Shown: positions 13,801 to 23,432 of the stretch, in pieces | Layout: the number at the start of each line of letters is the position of its first letter | Numbering within the stretch: the first letter of the stretch is position 1 | Assembly: GCF_932294415.1 (NCBI RefSeq) | Contig: NC_065544.1 | Coordinates: 19,381,351 to 19,445,350 of the forward strand | Reading direction: 5' to 3' | Source of the DNA: Quercus robur | Lineage: Eukaryota > Streptophyta > Magnoliopsida > Fagales > Fagaceae | DNA length: 64,000 nucleotides | Translations under genes and position numbers: made by a program | Notes under the pieces: model-generated | What the model saw: only the letters and a program-made list of their open reading frames with translations | Told to the model about the DNA's origin: nothing | Databases searched by the model: none

Positions 13801-14571
13801 ATAGTCCTGTTTCTAAGCTGATGGGATCTCTCTTGAAACATAGCCAATGTTTCAAATGAAAGAATGACCTCTTGGTTCACTAAAGGCAGAGTAGGGAAAG
13901 GACTAACATAATGTCCCAACTTGGCCTTGAGATAGAATACAACTGACCCATATTTTTTTATGAACCAAATTTCAACCCAAATGTTTGTTAAGTGTATACA
14001 AACAATTTATAATGAACATAATCTTTGGTCAACATGCTCGATTAATTTATAGTTAAAACTGGAGAGTAAATATGTTTTGGCTAAAAGGGGTAGTGGCCTC
14101 TTTTAGTAAATGTTGATTGCTGCGTTCATTGAATTATTGTAGATTATGCAAAATTTGTAAAAGCTTTAATCTAAAAAAAAAACGATAAATTCTTACATTT
14201 GCACTTTTATGTTTTCAAATGACAGTATACTAGGAGCGACTTTGATCGTGTGCGGGTTGTACATGGTGTTGTGGGGTAAAAGCAGGGAAATGAAGATGAA
14301 AAATCAGCCAGAGCCATCAAAAAGCTCCCAAGAATCTCAATCTCAATCGAGTGAGATTGCTACCGCTTCTGCAATAAATAATAACAACTATGGCAAGGCA
14401 AGAACTCCGAAGAGTGCGCAGCTACAAAATCATCTAGTTCTAGCCTTCCCTCCCTCACTCAGCTCAGCTCAGGATGGAATCTCAGGTGAAGCACGCAGTC
14501 GTGGTGAAAGTTATGGGTCGGACTGGATCCAGAGGTCAGGTGACTCAGGTCAGAGTCAAGTTTCTGGATGA
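7537..14571 (+). CDS. WAT1-related EamA/DMT membrane transporter, copy 2, with chimeric C-terminus
   Basis: Seven exons: 7537-7739, 8005-8067, 9087-9203, 11019-11268, 11386-11544, 12037-12188 and 14226-14571. They sum to 1290 bp (429 aa) in one frame. A second ATG lies at 7546. Hallmarks in order: [14 protein letters not shown] (TM1), [52 protein letters not shown]... (first EamA repeat end), [53 protein letters not shown] and EEELHLG. The last helix ends [11 protein letters not shown]. The family moves amino acids, auxin or similar metabolites; the substrate is not predictable here. The final residues are abnormal: from 14397 the frame enters a retrocopy of eS28 and stops at 14569-14571 inside it. 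Without that insertion the tail would continue at 14938 and end at the TAA near 15011. The conserved membrane core is intact, so function may persist. Confidence 0.9.
8490..8610 (+). mobile_element. Candidate SINE-like sequence in intron 2 of copy 2
   Basis: A segment with cttggcatggtgata, then tttcacacacatatacc, an attagatttctatct block and an A-rich end. A similar order of blocks, with a B-box-like gttcaagtctc and a poly-A tail, occurs at 10555-10702. Shared layout suggests one tRNA-derived SINE family, but I see no target duplications. Confidence 0.35.
9204..11018 (+). other. Intron 3 of WAT1 copy 2
   Basis: Long AT-rich intron. Apart from the SINE-like segment near 10555-10702 and a TG/TA microsatellite at about 10770-10815, I recognise no element. 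The short ORFs in it show no conserved motif and are chance frames. Confidence 0.5.
10555..10702 (+). mobile_element. Candidate SINE with poly-A tail in intron 3 of copy 2
   Basis: Starts near a G-rich tRNA-like block, has a B-box-like gttcaagtctc at about 10592, tttcacacacatac, an aaattaggtta block and ends in about 35 A residues. It resembles the segment at 8490-8610. Borders and TSDs are not clear. Confidence 0.4.
12780..12905. mobile_element. Tourist-like (PIF/Harbinger) MITE in intron 6 of copy 2
   Basis: Left end gggcttgtttggattgag and right end ccatccaaacac form imperfect TIRs over about 30 bp. TTA trinucleotides flank both sides at 12777-12779 and 12906-12908, as expected for this superfamily. 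Non-coding, 126 bp. Confidence 0.6.
13150..13990 (-). pseudogene. Gypsy (chromovirus-type) 3' end fragment, antisense in intron 6 of copy 2
   Basis: On the minus strand 13692-13919 reads [13 protein letters not shown]-like sequence and later [16 protein letters not shown]. This is the layout of the integrase end and chromodomain of plant Gypsy chromoviruses, where a QW....EATWE block is typical. It is only the last ~75 residues plus a non-coding 3' part. A T-rich run at 13161-13187 would be a poly-A-like end on that strand. No LTR pair is visible, so this is a truncated relic or a retroposed 3' end. Confidence 0.5.
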
Positions 14572-14937
14572 TCAGAACCGGTTCATTATAAGGAATGTTA
14601 AGGGACCAGTGAGGGAAGGTGACATCCTTACCTTGCTCGAGTCTGAGAGAGAAGCCAGAAGGTTGCGTTGATGGGCTCGTTGGTTTCACCTCCTATCCTC
14701 TCAGTTTTGGCAGCTCAGGCAGTACTGCTTTCATGATGTGTTAGTTAGTTAATGGCTTTATTGTTGTTGTTGACATGTTTCCACAATGTTGTTTTTAGTT
14801 TATATTTCTGAAATTAAGTATAACAACTTGAATTTTGAGATGAAATGTTTGTATTGGATGCTTCAATCTTCAATATTTGAAAGACTAAGTTTGGTTTGAC
14901 ATATTCGTATTGCAAAAAAAAATAACAACTATGGCAA
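14380..14937 (+). mobile_element. Processed retrocopy of ribosomal protein eS28 mRNA, with 17-bp TSDs
   Basis: The inserted cDNA lies between two copies of aataacaactatggcaa, at 14380-14396 and 14921-14937. The insert (14397-14920) has a short pyrimidine-rich 5' UTR, an intronless eS28 frame, a 3' UTR of about 240 bp and an A-run just before the right TSD. This is the signature of LINE-mediated retroposition. The host site is the last coding exon of WAT1 copy 2. Host sequence resumes at 14938 and aligns with the tail of copy 3 at 62296. Confidence 0.93.
14474..14671 (+). CDS. RPS28: 40S ribosomal protein eS28 retrogene, intact 65-aa frame
   Basis: The frame encodes 65 residues, the normal length of plant eS28, from [18 protein letters not shown] through [14 protein letters not shown] to the conserved [10 protein letters not shown] end. 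eS28 is a small OB-fold protein of the 40S subunit near the mRNA exit channel. There is no intron, stop or frameshift. It lies in a processed retrocopy inside the last exon of a transporter gene, in a different frame from the transporter. It has no obvious promoter of its own, so expression would depend on the host transcript or a cryptic promoter. It may be a recent, still-intact pseudogene; lack of decay alone does not prove function. Confidence 0.9.
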   Translation: MESQVKHAVVVKVMGRTGSRGQVTQVRVKFLDDQNRFIIRNVKGPVREGDILTLLESEREARRLR

Positions 14938-15251
14938 CAGTAGAAGCATTAAAAATATTAGTTCGAATAGCCTTACAACATTAAGCGTAGCTATTGATGG
15001 AGATTCATCATAAAGGAGATTTGAAGAAAATGAAATGAAATAATAGGAACGCAATACAAGAAGAACTAAAAAATGACATACACATTTGTCATTTAGAGTT
15101 AGAGGCCCGAAATTGAAATGGAGGAGATAGATACTACAAGTTGGTTTTTCTCGTAAATGATACCCAAAAAAAAAAAAAAGTTCTTACTGCTAAAAACAGT
15201 TAGAAATAATCTCCCAATGTTTATAGATGCTTAAATATCAAGTTTTAGAAC
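14938..15251 (+). other. Displaced original tail and 3' UTR of WAT1 copy 2
   Basis: Continues the pre-insertion reading frame: a short stretch ending AIDGDSS and TAA near 15011, then 3' UTR. It aligns block by block with 62296-62480, the displaced tail of copy 3, for example gaagaaaatgaaatgaaat and tactacaagtt. Confidence 0.8.
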
Positions 15252-17678
15252 CAATGGCGAAGCTAGAAATTTATCTTTAGGGGGCCATATATAAGTTTTT
15301 TTTTTTGTTTGTATGAAATGTAAAATAGTAATGTGCAATACTTCATAACTCAATATATGTTGTAAACAAAAATGTATTTAATTAAAATTAAACAATCATG
15401 AGACAAGATTGACAAAATGATTTAATATCTTTAATCAACTATGAAATAGGCAAAGTCGCAAAACATACAATAACATAAAAGTTAAATATCTTTTTTCAAA
15501 ACTGTAACCTACACTCTTTAGGGGATCTAAAGTCATCAAGTATAATTGAGTCAGTAGTGAAGTTCTCAGCAATTTCCCTTTCAATATAGACACCTAAGTT
15601 ATCTAAGAGAAACTCATCCTTCATTTTGTTGCGTAGTCTTGTTTTAACAATTTTCATAATTGAAAAGGCTCACTCACTAGTTGTTGTGGATACTAGAAGA
15701 GTCAAAACAAGACGAATCAATCAATCAATAAGAGGATATACCTATGACTTTTCTGTCTCTACTAACCTTCGACATAATTCTGCTATAGATGACAAATTCT
15801 GAAACTTCAAATGATTTTGCACATCATGCTTAAATAGCTTCAATTGAATTTTCAAACCAATCCTATCACGCTTAGAAAAATCAAGAGGATAATATTTCTC
15901 AACAAGACAACATATGTCATTCACATTAAAGGATTTGTTAGCATCCTTTGGATCCAAAGCTGAGCAAAGTGTCAAGAGTTCTATTGGTTGTTCACCAAGC
16001 CTATTGTCAAGCTCTTGCAATTGAACATCTATTGTAGCATTAAATATATCAAAATGGTAATGATGCTCCACTGTAACATGATCCCTTTTCCTACGACCTC
16101 TACCTTCAAATATTTTGGAGAATCCTATGACACTCTCAAGAAAATTATCCCAGCCATCTACTCTTAAAATTTGGATGAGTGTCTTTGTTGCTGAAACTAA
16201 ATTTTGGGCATTTGAGATGTCTAGAGATTTCTGCTGCAAAGCTTGACAAAGAACATCAATAATACTCATGATTTCCTTCATTAGATGTAAACTAAATATA
16301 AACTCAAATGAATTAATCATTTTATGAGCTACATTTGCATCTCCACGTTGCAAGTAGGTGGACCCGTCTTCCTTTGTATTTTCAAGCACCAAACAAGTTG
16401 GACCAAACATGCTCATTAGGCTACAAATAGAATTAAAATGAGACCCCCAACAAGAATCACCATCCCGTTTTAGAGTCCCAACCTGGTTTGCTCTTGCTCT
16501 CGTTTCAAGTTCATCAATAGCTAACATTCTAGCAATTTCTGCAACTTGAGCAGCTCTTAGTTCATCATTACGTTTACATGAATAACCAACTTTAGTGATA
16601 ATGAAATTTAAATGCAAGAAGAATTCATGGATAGAGATTTCCTCTCTTGATGCAGCAACTAATGCTAATTGTAACTGATGAGCAAAGCAATACACGTAGT
16701 ATGTATAAGGACAATCATTAAGAACTAAGGCTTGCAATCCTTTCCATTCACCACACATGTTGCTAGCACCATCATATCCTTGTCCATGAATATTTTGAAT
16801 GTCAAGACAATGACGAGAAAGAATAGCATATATTTCGTTCTTCAGAGTCAATGCAGCAATGTCTTTAACATGAGAAAGATCAAAAAAGCGTTCTTGTATA
16901 AAGCCTTCATTGTCAGCAAATCTCAAAACAAGAGTCATTTGCTCTCTCTTTGACTCATCACGTGACTCATCAACAATAATACAAAATTTTGAATCCCCAA
17001 TGTCTTCACAAATCTTTCTCTGCACTTTACTTGCAATAACATGCAAAATCTCCTTTTGAATTGTAGGTGAAGTGTACTTAGCAAATTTAGGAGCATTTTC
17101 CAAAACAACTTGTTCAACCTTATCATAATAAGATGCCAAAATTCTAATCATCGCAAGGAAATTTCCCCAATTTTTTTATTCAGGGGTTTCATCATGACCT
17201 CTAAAAAGGACACCCTTGAAAGGTGAGCCACCGAACAGTATCAATAGAAGTTTTCACCCGGAGTCAATTATTTAGAATTTGTTCAGAATTCTGCACATTC
17301 ATCACTTTATCTATATGCATTGATTCATTCAATAGATCATCATAATATTTCACGGCATTGTTGTGGGGTGAACAAAGATCCTCCCTAACATGATTCAAAA
17401 AGGCACAATTCTTTCTATTATTGACTTTTTTCCAATTTTCAAAACCTATGAAAGTAAAAGCATCATAGCCAGGGCGTCTACTTCTTTCCATGGTAAAGAG
17501 ATAACATGGCAAACAGTATGCAGCATCTTTAGTAGGAGAATACTCCAGCCAAGAAGAAAATTGAGTGAACTAAGAAGCTTGAAAGCAACGAGGATGCTTT
17601 TCTCTAGAAAATGGATAGTTTGAAAGATGGATTTGCTATGGTTTAGCTTTTAAATAAGCACGTCTAACTTAATCATGT

Positions 17679-20232
17679 TGTAGACACTCGATTTTGCACC
17701 CATGATTTAATTAAGGAATATGACTGGAATGACCATTTATGTACCCAAAATTCATGATTACATTACATATATTAATTCATTCATTGCATATCATAAAAAT
17801 GATCTTGAGGTTCTAACAGTCGCAACGGTATGCCCGGTTTCCAAATCGGACCGTCGGATCGAAAGATATCACATGATCAAGTTTGCACGGTCAGCATGCA
17901 TTGTGTCTAGGTAGAGTCAACCACACATGATTATTTTAAATTAATTTTAATTGACTAAACAATTAAAATTAATTAAATAATTTTGTGATTGGTTGATAGT
18001 TAGTGTCCAAAATAGGATTGCTTGCATGGAAATAAAGGAGATAGTTGGATAACAATAAAATTGTGGATAATCTAGACTTTATCAAGATTTATTTTAGAGT
18101 ATTTATCTACAAGATAATTGTTGCTGAAAAGACCTAAATTATCCAGAAAAGAGTTAAAATTTTAGAATACAGATTAAAAAACACGAAGTGCAAGTCCCAG
18201 CTCCAGAAAACCTAAAAAATGAGTCCAAAAAGCACTTGAACATGAAAGCGTAATTGGCATCCAAAAGTGCCATTGGAGTGCCGATCGGCACTTTCAAAGT
18301 GTCGAATGGCACACATTAGGGTTTTGGCCCGACAGTCTTCGAGTGACATTAAAACACATCATTTTCAACTTTTTAGTAGAAGGACGCATCCTGGTTCATA
18401 TTCTAATCGTCTAAGCTATTTTTTCAAGTCTCCCAGATTTCAACATTTCAACACACTTTTTCACGCTCCCAAATTTCTCATATTTCTGACTCCCCTTTAT
18501 GATATTCTCTCTCTTACGTTAAAGAGATTATGGAGGCTTTAGTCTTAAGAATTTCTTTTTCGTAAGCAAGGATTTTTAGGTTTCAAAGACAATTGCATAA
18601 ATTTTTTTGAACCCTAAAATATTCTCTTGAGAAAAAAAGAGGACGTCCATGCAAGAGGTAGCTTTTCTTTACTTCTTCTTTTATTTCTTTTAATTTTGTG
18701 ATGCATGAATAAATATGTGTTTAGTTTGATTTTCCAATGTTCATCTCATATGCTGTTAATATTTTCTTTATTAGAACATGTTTATGATGCTTTTATTGTT
18801 GAGATCTATTTTTTTATTTAAAAAATCTGCTTGTTATCATATCTTTTATTAATCAAAAAACTAATTTGCATCTTCATTAGATGCAAATCTGGATTTTTCT
18901 CAATAAAAAAACTGATTTGCATCTTCCTTAGATGTAGATCTGGATTTTTCTTAATCAAAAAACTGATTTGCATCTTCATTAGATACAGATATGGATTTTT
19001 CTCAATCAAAAAACTGATTTGCATCTTCCTTAGATCCAGATCTGAATTTTTCTCAAAAAAAAAATGATTTGCATTTTCCTCAGATGCAGATCTGAAATTT
19101 TTCTCAAATCAAAAATTGATTTGCATCTTCATTAGATGTAGATCTGAATTTTTCTCAAATCAAAAACTAATTTGCATCTTCATTAGATGTAGATCTGGAT
19201 TTTTCTCAATCAAAAACTGGTTTGTATCTTCCTTAGATACAAATCTGAATTTTTCTTATTTAAAAAACTAATCTACATTTTCTTTAGATGTAGATCTAAT
19301 TTTTTAGCATAGCAGATTTTGAAATAAAAAAGGGATCATGAATAGTTGTGTTTGTTTTGTTTAGTGCATATAGCATAGATTTATTTCATGAATAAAGTCC
19401 TCTTCTCGAAAAATCTTTTTCTTATTTTTCTTTACACATATAAAAACAAATCTGATTTTTTTTAAATATACAAATCTGATTTTTTTTTTATTTTTTATTT
19501 TATCATAAGACAGATCTGATTTTTCTTTCACCAAAAAACCAATTTTTTTAGTTCTAAAAATTAGATCTGATATTTTTTAAAACCAAAATACTTTGATTTA
19601 TTTAATAAATACAAATTTGATTTTTCTCTCCAAAAACTATTTTTTTTTCTACACATAAAAAACAAATCTCATTTTTCTAAACCAAAATCAATTTTTATCA
19701 CAACACAGATCTGAATTTTTAATAAAGAAGAGGATGCATTCATAAATAAACTTATGTGATTTAGTTTTGTTCATGTGTGCAACATATCATTCATATCATG
19801 CATAAAGGGGTACATTGGTCACAAGAGTCTAGAAGACCAGACTTTGTATAGGCAGAATAAGTGCCTAACACCTTCCCATTCCGTAACCTAGCCTCCGGAT
19901 TTAGTGTCTTTGGATAGGTAGAACTAGGCTTTTTTTTTTTTTTTTTTTTTTATGGGTAGATTGTAACTAGGACAAAAAGCCATGTAATTATTTGGCAGTT
20001 TGTAACTAGGACCCAAAGCCATGTAATACTCAATTTATCAAACATGTATCCTTTTTTTATTCAATTAATGAGAATGGAACAATTCAGTCATGTATTTTGT
20101 ATTTAGTTTTTTTTCTTATTTTTTTGTATACAAAAATAAGTGGCGGCTCCACACCATTTACCCAAAAAGAGAGGTGTCTTTCAAAGCACCCAAAAATCTC
20201 TTTTTTAAGAGGCACTTTTGCAGTCTCTCACA
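17679..20232. mobile_element. Large solo LTR (about 2.55 kb) inside the hAT transposase
   Basis: Begins tgtagacactcgattttgc and ends gcagtctctcaca, i.e. TG...CA. Flanks are catgt at 17674-17678 and gatgt at 20233-20237, a 5-bp TSD with one mismatch. There is no second LTR and no pol. The region ggcggctccacaccatttac near 20143 is common near the end of long plant Gypsy LTRs. It includes a 51-bp tandem repeat. Confidence 0.7.
18845..19310. repeat. 51-bp tandem repeat array (about 9 copies) in the solo LTR
   Basis: The unit centres on actgatttgcatcttcatta, then agatctggatttttctcaat, and recurs every 50-52 bp. Because 51 is a multiple of three, both strands show short ORFs of repeated 17-residue blocks; these are artefacts. 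Confidence 0.85.
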
Positions 20233-20461
20233 GATGTATATTGGTTGGATAGTTACACATTTCAGTGTGTTCTCCTAGATCTCATTTTAAAATTCTAACA
20301 TCAACTTCATGAATTAAGTAGTGAAAATTTTAAATGAATTTCTTCAAGGTCCACTTCCACCATTGACGGTCTAGAAGGATGTTTTTAAGGATCAATCCTT
20401 GGAGATTTGGAAGGATGCTCATTGATAGTTGACCCTTCAACATTAGAACCCAAAAGTGTAC

Positions 20462-21108
20462 TGTAGGGACACGATTTTTAACAACCCAAGAATAACGTTG
20501 GTCTTGTATATGAAAAGGCCCGAACAATATAATTCATAGAGAGTGGGATAGAAAGGCTGGACCTTGGTCGTTGGATGGCGGTTTAGTCATGATTTTCATG
20601 GAAGCCCATATGAAGGTGGATTTGGCCTATATAGCTAAGCCTTACACGGATGTGGTTTGAAAGGTGTGTCTCAGGAGCGTCTCATTCTCACCATTCTCCT
20701 CTTTTCTGGCCCCCCCTTTTTGTCTCCGCTCTCTTTCCCTTTTATACTAGTATTTACTTCCCATTCTTCACCTACGTGTCAGTTTTTCCTTCGTTGGGGT
20801 CAGTACCATACGTCAGAGTGGTTGGGGGTGGTTGGGGAAAGTTGAATAGGAAGGTCTGGAGTATGGGCTTGTCAGGTGCTGGGCTCCACATTACGGCTTG
20901 GACAGCTTTCTTCATTGTAATGCTTTTGTACTGAATTTGTCCTTTACTTCAGGCGTTTTGTGAGGTGTTGAGCGTGAGATCCTCCTCGGCCACATTCTTG
21001 GGCCTTTAAGGGACTTTCATCATACGTCCTGGGTAGTAGGGCTCCTCGGCCTGGGCTTTGGGCCCTTAATACAAGGTGGGCTGGGGACCGCAGATTTTGG
21101 GCCCCACA
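20462..21108 (-). mobile_element. Solo LTR of the 608-bp LTR family, in the hAT transposase start region
   Basis: Reads TG (tgtagggacacgattttt) to CA (gattttgggccccaca) on the plus strand and is flanked by perfect 5-bp TSDs tgtac at 20457-20461 and 21109-21113. It is homologous to the LTRs at 56099 and 60720. On the minus strand it holds ctagtataaaag, the promoter block shared by the family near 20745. Insertion separates residue ~23 of the hAT transposase from the rest. Confidence 0.88.
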
Positions 21109-21377
21109 TGTACTATTTTCTGAATTACAGTCTTCATTTGTTTTGAAGAATGAGTCAATAGTCCTAAACTTGCCCATGAACCTAAATTTATCAAATTAAA
21201 TTATCACTCATTAAATAAAATGACTGAGACTTAAAAAAAATGTACTAAAAAAATACTAATAGTTCAAAGATTGCTAAATAAAAGACAAACCATCATTCAA
21301 ATGTCAATGCATAAAAAAAAAAATAATAAACAACAACTAAATAAAATTTAATATAGTAGTATATACTGTATATAATA

Positions 21378-22450
21378 GGCGAAACTACAATATTAGTCCC
21401 TCAAGTTTAAAAAATGAGTTGTATTAGTCTTTTTACTAACTACTATTAGTGGTGCTACTTAAATGGCTAACGGAACAATGATTTGGCATTTTTTTAATGA
21501 TGTGGCATTTTTTAATTAATAAATTAAAATAATTAGTTGCCATGTCAAGTCTAATCTAATAAAGCAAACTAACCCAAGTTTAAATCAAATCTAAAATCAC
21601 AATCCAGTTCCAAATAAAATCACATATGTTTGTGATTTTGGATTCACAAACGCACAACGGTGCGAGAGAGAAGGGGGAGACAAAGATTGAGGGACCTTAG
21701 CTGCCGTCGGCAACGTTTTATGTCTTCTTGCTCGCATAGCCACCAAAACCATGTCACTCCTCTCTTCAATAATGGATCATCATTCACCAAAAACTCAGGA
21801 AGAAATCCTAATAATATAGCATTCCTTGGGTCAGGTGTTTTCCTCGACAGGATAAAGGGATGGCCCATGTTCCATTGCATCTGATAGGCATTGCTTTTCA
21901 TTTGGGGGAGGTTGGCCATCAACTTTTGATATGGAATTCTCGTAGCCTATAGCTTGGCCACTACTCACTAGGATTGAAGCTCAGTTTGAAGACTTTGAGC
22001 TTGATAAAGTGTGAAAAAATTACTTGGCGTCAATTAGGTTGAGATTAGCCCGCTCTAGAAGAGGGATACAACATTGCCGCCGCCAGCTAGGGTCCCTCAA
22101 TCTTTGTCTCCCCCTTCTCTCTCACACCGTTGTGCGTTTGTGAATTCAAAATCACAAACATATGTGATTTTATTTGGAACTGGATTGTGATTTTAGATTT
22201 GATTTAAACCTAGGTTAGTTTGCTTTATTAGATTTGATCTGATATGGCAACTAATTATTTTAATTTATTAATTAAAAAATGTCAAATCATTGTTCAATTA
22301 GCCATGTAAGTAACACCACTAACAGCAGTTAGTAAAAAGACTAGTACAACTCATTTTTTAAACTTGAGGGATTAATTGTGCTTACTTGAAACTTGAGGGA
22401 CCAATTGTGCACACATAGTAAACTTAAGGGACCAATAGTATAGTTTCGCC
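21378..22450. mobile_element. MULE-type element with long TIRs and 9-bp TSD
   Basis: The terminal repeats, about 320-360 bp each (21378-21700 and 22090-22450), begin ggcgaaactacaatattagt. Perfect 9-bp TSDs tatataata lie at 21369-21377 and 22451-22459. The 390-bp centre has no transposase. It shows a 92-codon minus-strand frame (21922-21644) partly in the TIR, and may hold a captured gene fragment. It sits in the leader of the hAT transposase gene. Confidence 0.88.
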
Positions 22451-23002
22451 TATATAATATATTGATTATTATAATAATAAATAATATATTATAAAGAAAA
22501 GAAAAAAACAATGAAAAGTAAAGCAACAAAATAAATAAATAGTACCTGGAAGGAGTCCAAGAGTTAAAAGCAATGGGTATTTAGAGCCGGTCAGCTATGA
22601 GGCTTAGATATAACTACTGCACTTTGCACAGTGAGAAGCCCACGACAGTGACCTGTGTAAAAAAGAAAGGTGAGGCAAAGTGACAAACATGCATTGAGAC
22701 AGAGATAGAGAATCACCTGTGTAAGGGAAAATGTTTTGTAACTGTGTGAGAGACTTGGTGGTGCGGTACATCAACAAAGTTTATGACTTTTCAATTTTTA
22801 TTGTTGTGTACAAATAAACCCCAGACTTTTTAAATATATATGTGTTTATTATCAGGGATGGGGGCCAAAATGATGAGGTTATTTTTTTAAAAAAATTAAT
22901 TATTTAAGATATTTTCCAAAAATTTTTTTTTTAATTTTTTCAAAAATTTTAGGGGGCCCAAGGCCCCTTCGGTCCCTTACTAGCTACGCCATTGTTTAGA
23001 AC

Positions 23003-23264
23003 TCTTGGTAAAGATTCTGCCAAAAACCGCAATATTTGTATAATCTTGTTAGGCAATTGGACAATCAAGTGTATATAGAGTTTTGGACAAAAATTCTTGT
23101 TAGAAATTCGGTAGACACTCGGTCAATGAAAAATCTTGCCAAACATTCGTTAGCCACTATAAATGTACTTTTCCAATTGATTTTCAATGTTTCTTTCACA
23201 TTATCTCTTCTAAAGAGATAATAACACTCTTCCACTACTAAAGTGTAATCAAACTTGTATTACA
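23003..23264. other. Host or older-element sequence between hAT and LINE
   Basis: About 260 bp with a cactataaatgtac block and a run of short CT blocks. It looks like part of an older LTR, because it continues on the far side of the LINE at 29171 toward a minus-strand Copia pol remnant. No border could be set. Confidence 0.35.
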
Positions 23265-23432
23265 ATAAGAAGTTCTCGGTGGGGCGTGGTCTACACTTAT
23301 CTCACTGTAGTAGTGCATTTCCCTCCCTGTGGAGGATGCTGAGGTCCCTCTAGTAACGTCACTACTAGGAGGGTATTAGTTTATATTGCTTAGTTTGGAG
23401 TGCGTTGATTCTTTTTGGATAGTTTTTTCAGT

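Larger units (their letters stand above)
15496..21177 (-). pseudogene. hAT transposase (TTF-type zinc finger / DUF4371 / hAT dimerisation), broken
   Basis: The N-terminus MGKFRTIDSFFKTNEDC starts at 21177. The frame is cut by a solo LTR, resumes at 20461 with NVEGSTINEHPSKSPRID, and is cut again by a larger solo LTR. From about 17660 it continues with IRRAYL-like and SSWLEYSPTKDAAYCLPCY sequence, the TTF-type zinc-finger region. The core at 17151-15742 (469 codons) holds IVDESRDES, IHGQGYDGASNM, CFAHQLQLALV and CWGSHFNSI, all typical of hAT/ZMYM-like transposases. The C-terminal dimerisation block reads VSTTTSE, an in-frame stop, then AFSIMKIVKTRLRN and ends at 15496 with a DDFRSPKE-like motif. 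Stops also occur near 17264. It is therefore dead in cis. Confidence 0.88.
15252..22994 (-). mobile_element. hAT transposon, autonomous type, 8-bp TSD, with three nested insertions
   Basis: TIRs caatggcgaagctag at 15252 and ctagctacgccattg ending at 22994 are near-perfect inverted repeats. Both are flanked by the 8-bp duplication tttagaac, at 15244-15251 and 22995-23002. It contains a hAT transposase on the minus strand. Nested inside are a MULE at 21378-22450 and solo LTRs at 20462-21108 and 17679-20232. Removing these leaves an element of about 3.4-3.5 kb, a normal size for an autonomous hAT. Confidence 0.9.

Noticed and set aside
18818-19067. ORFs of 68 and 78 codons on both strands
   Set aside because: They come from the 51-bp tandem repeat inside a solo LTR.
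17679-20232. Host gene in the 2.5 kb between transposase parts
   Set aside because: TG...CA ends, flanking near-duplication and lack of any conserved frame fit a solo LTR.
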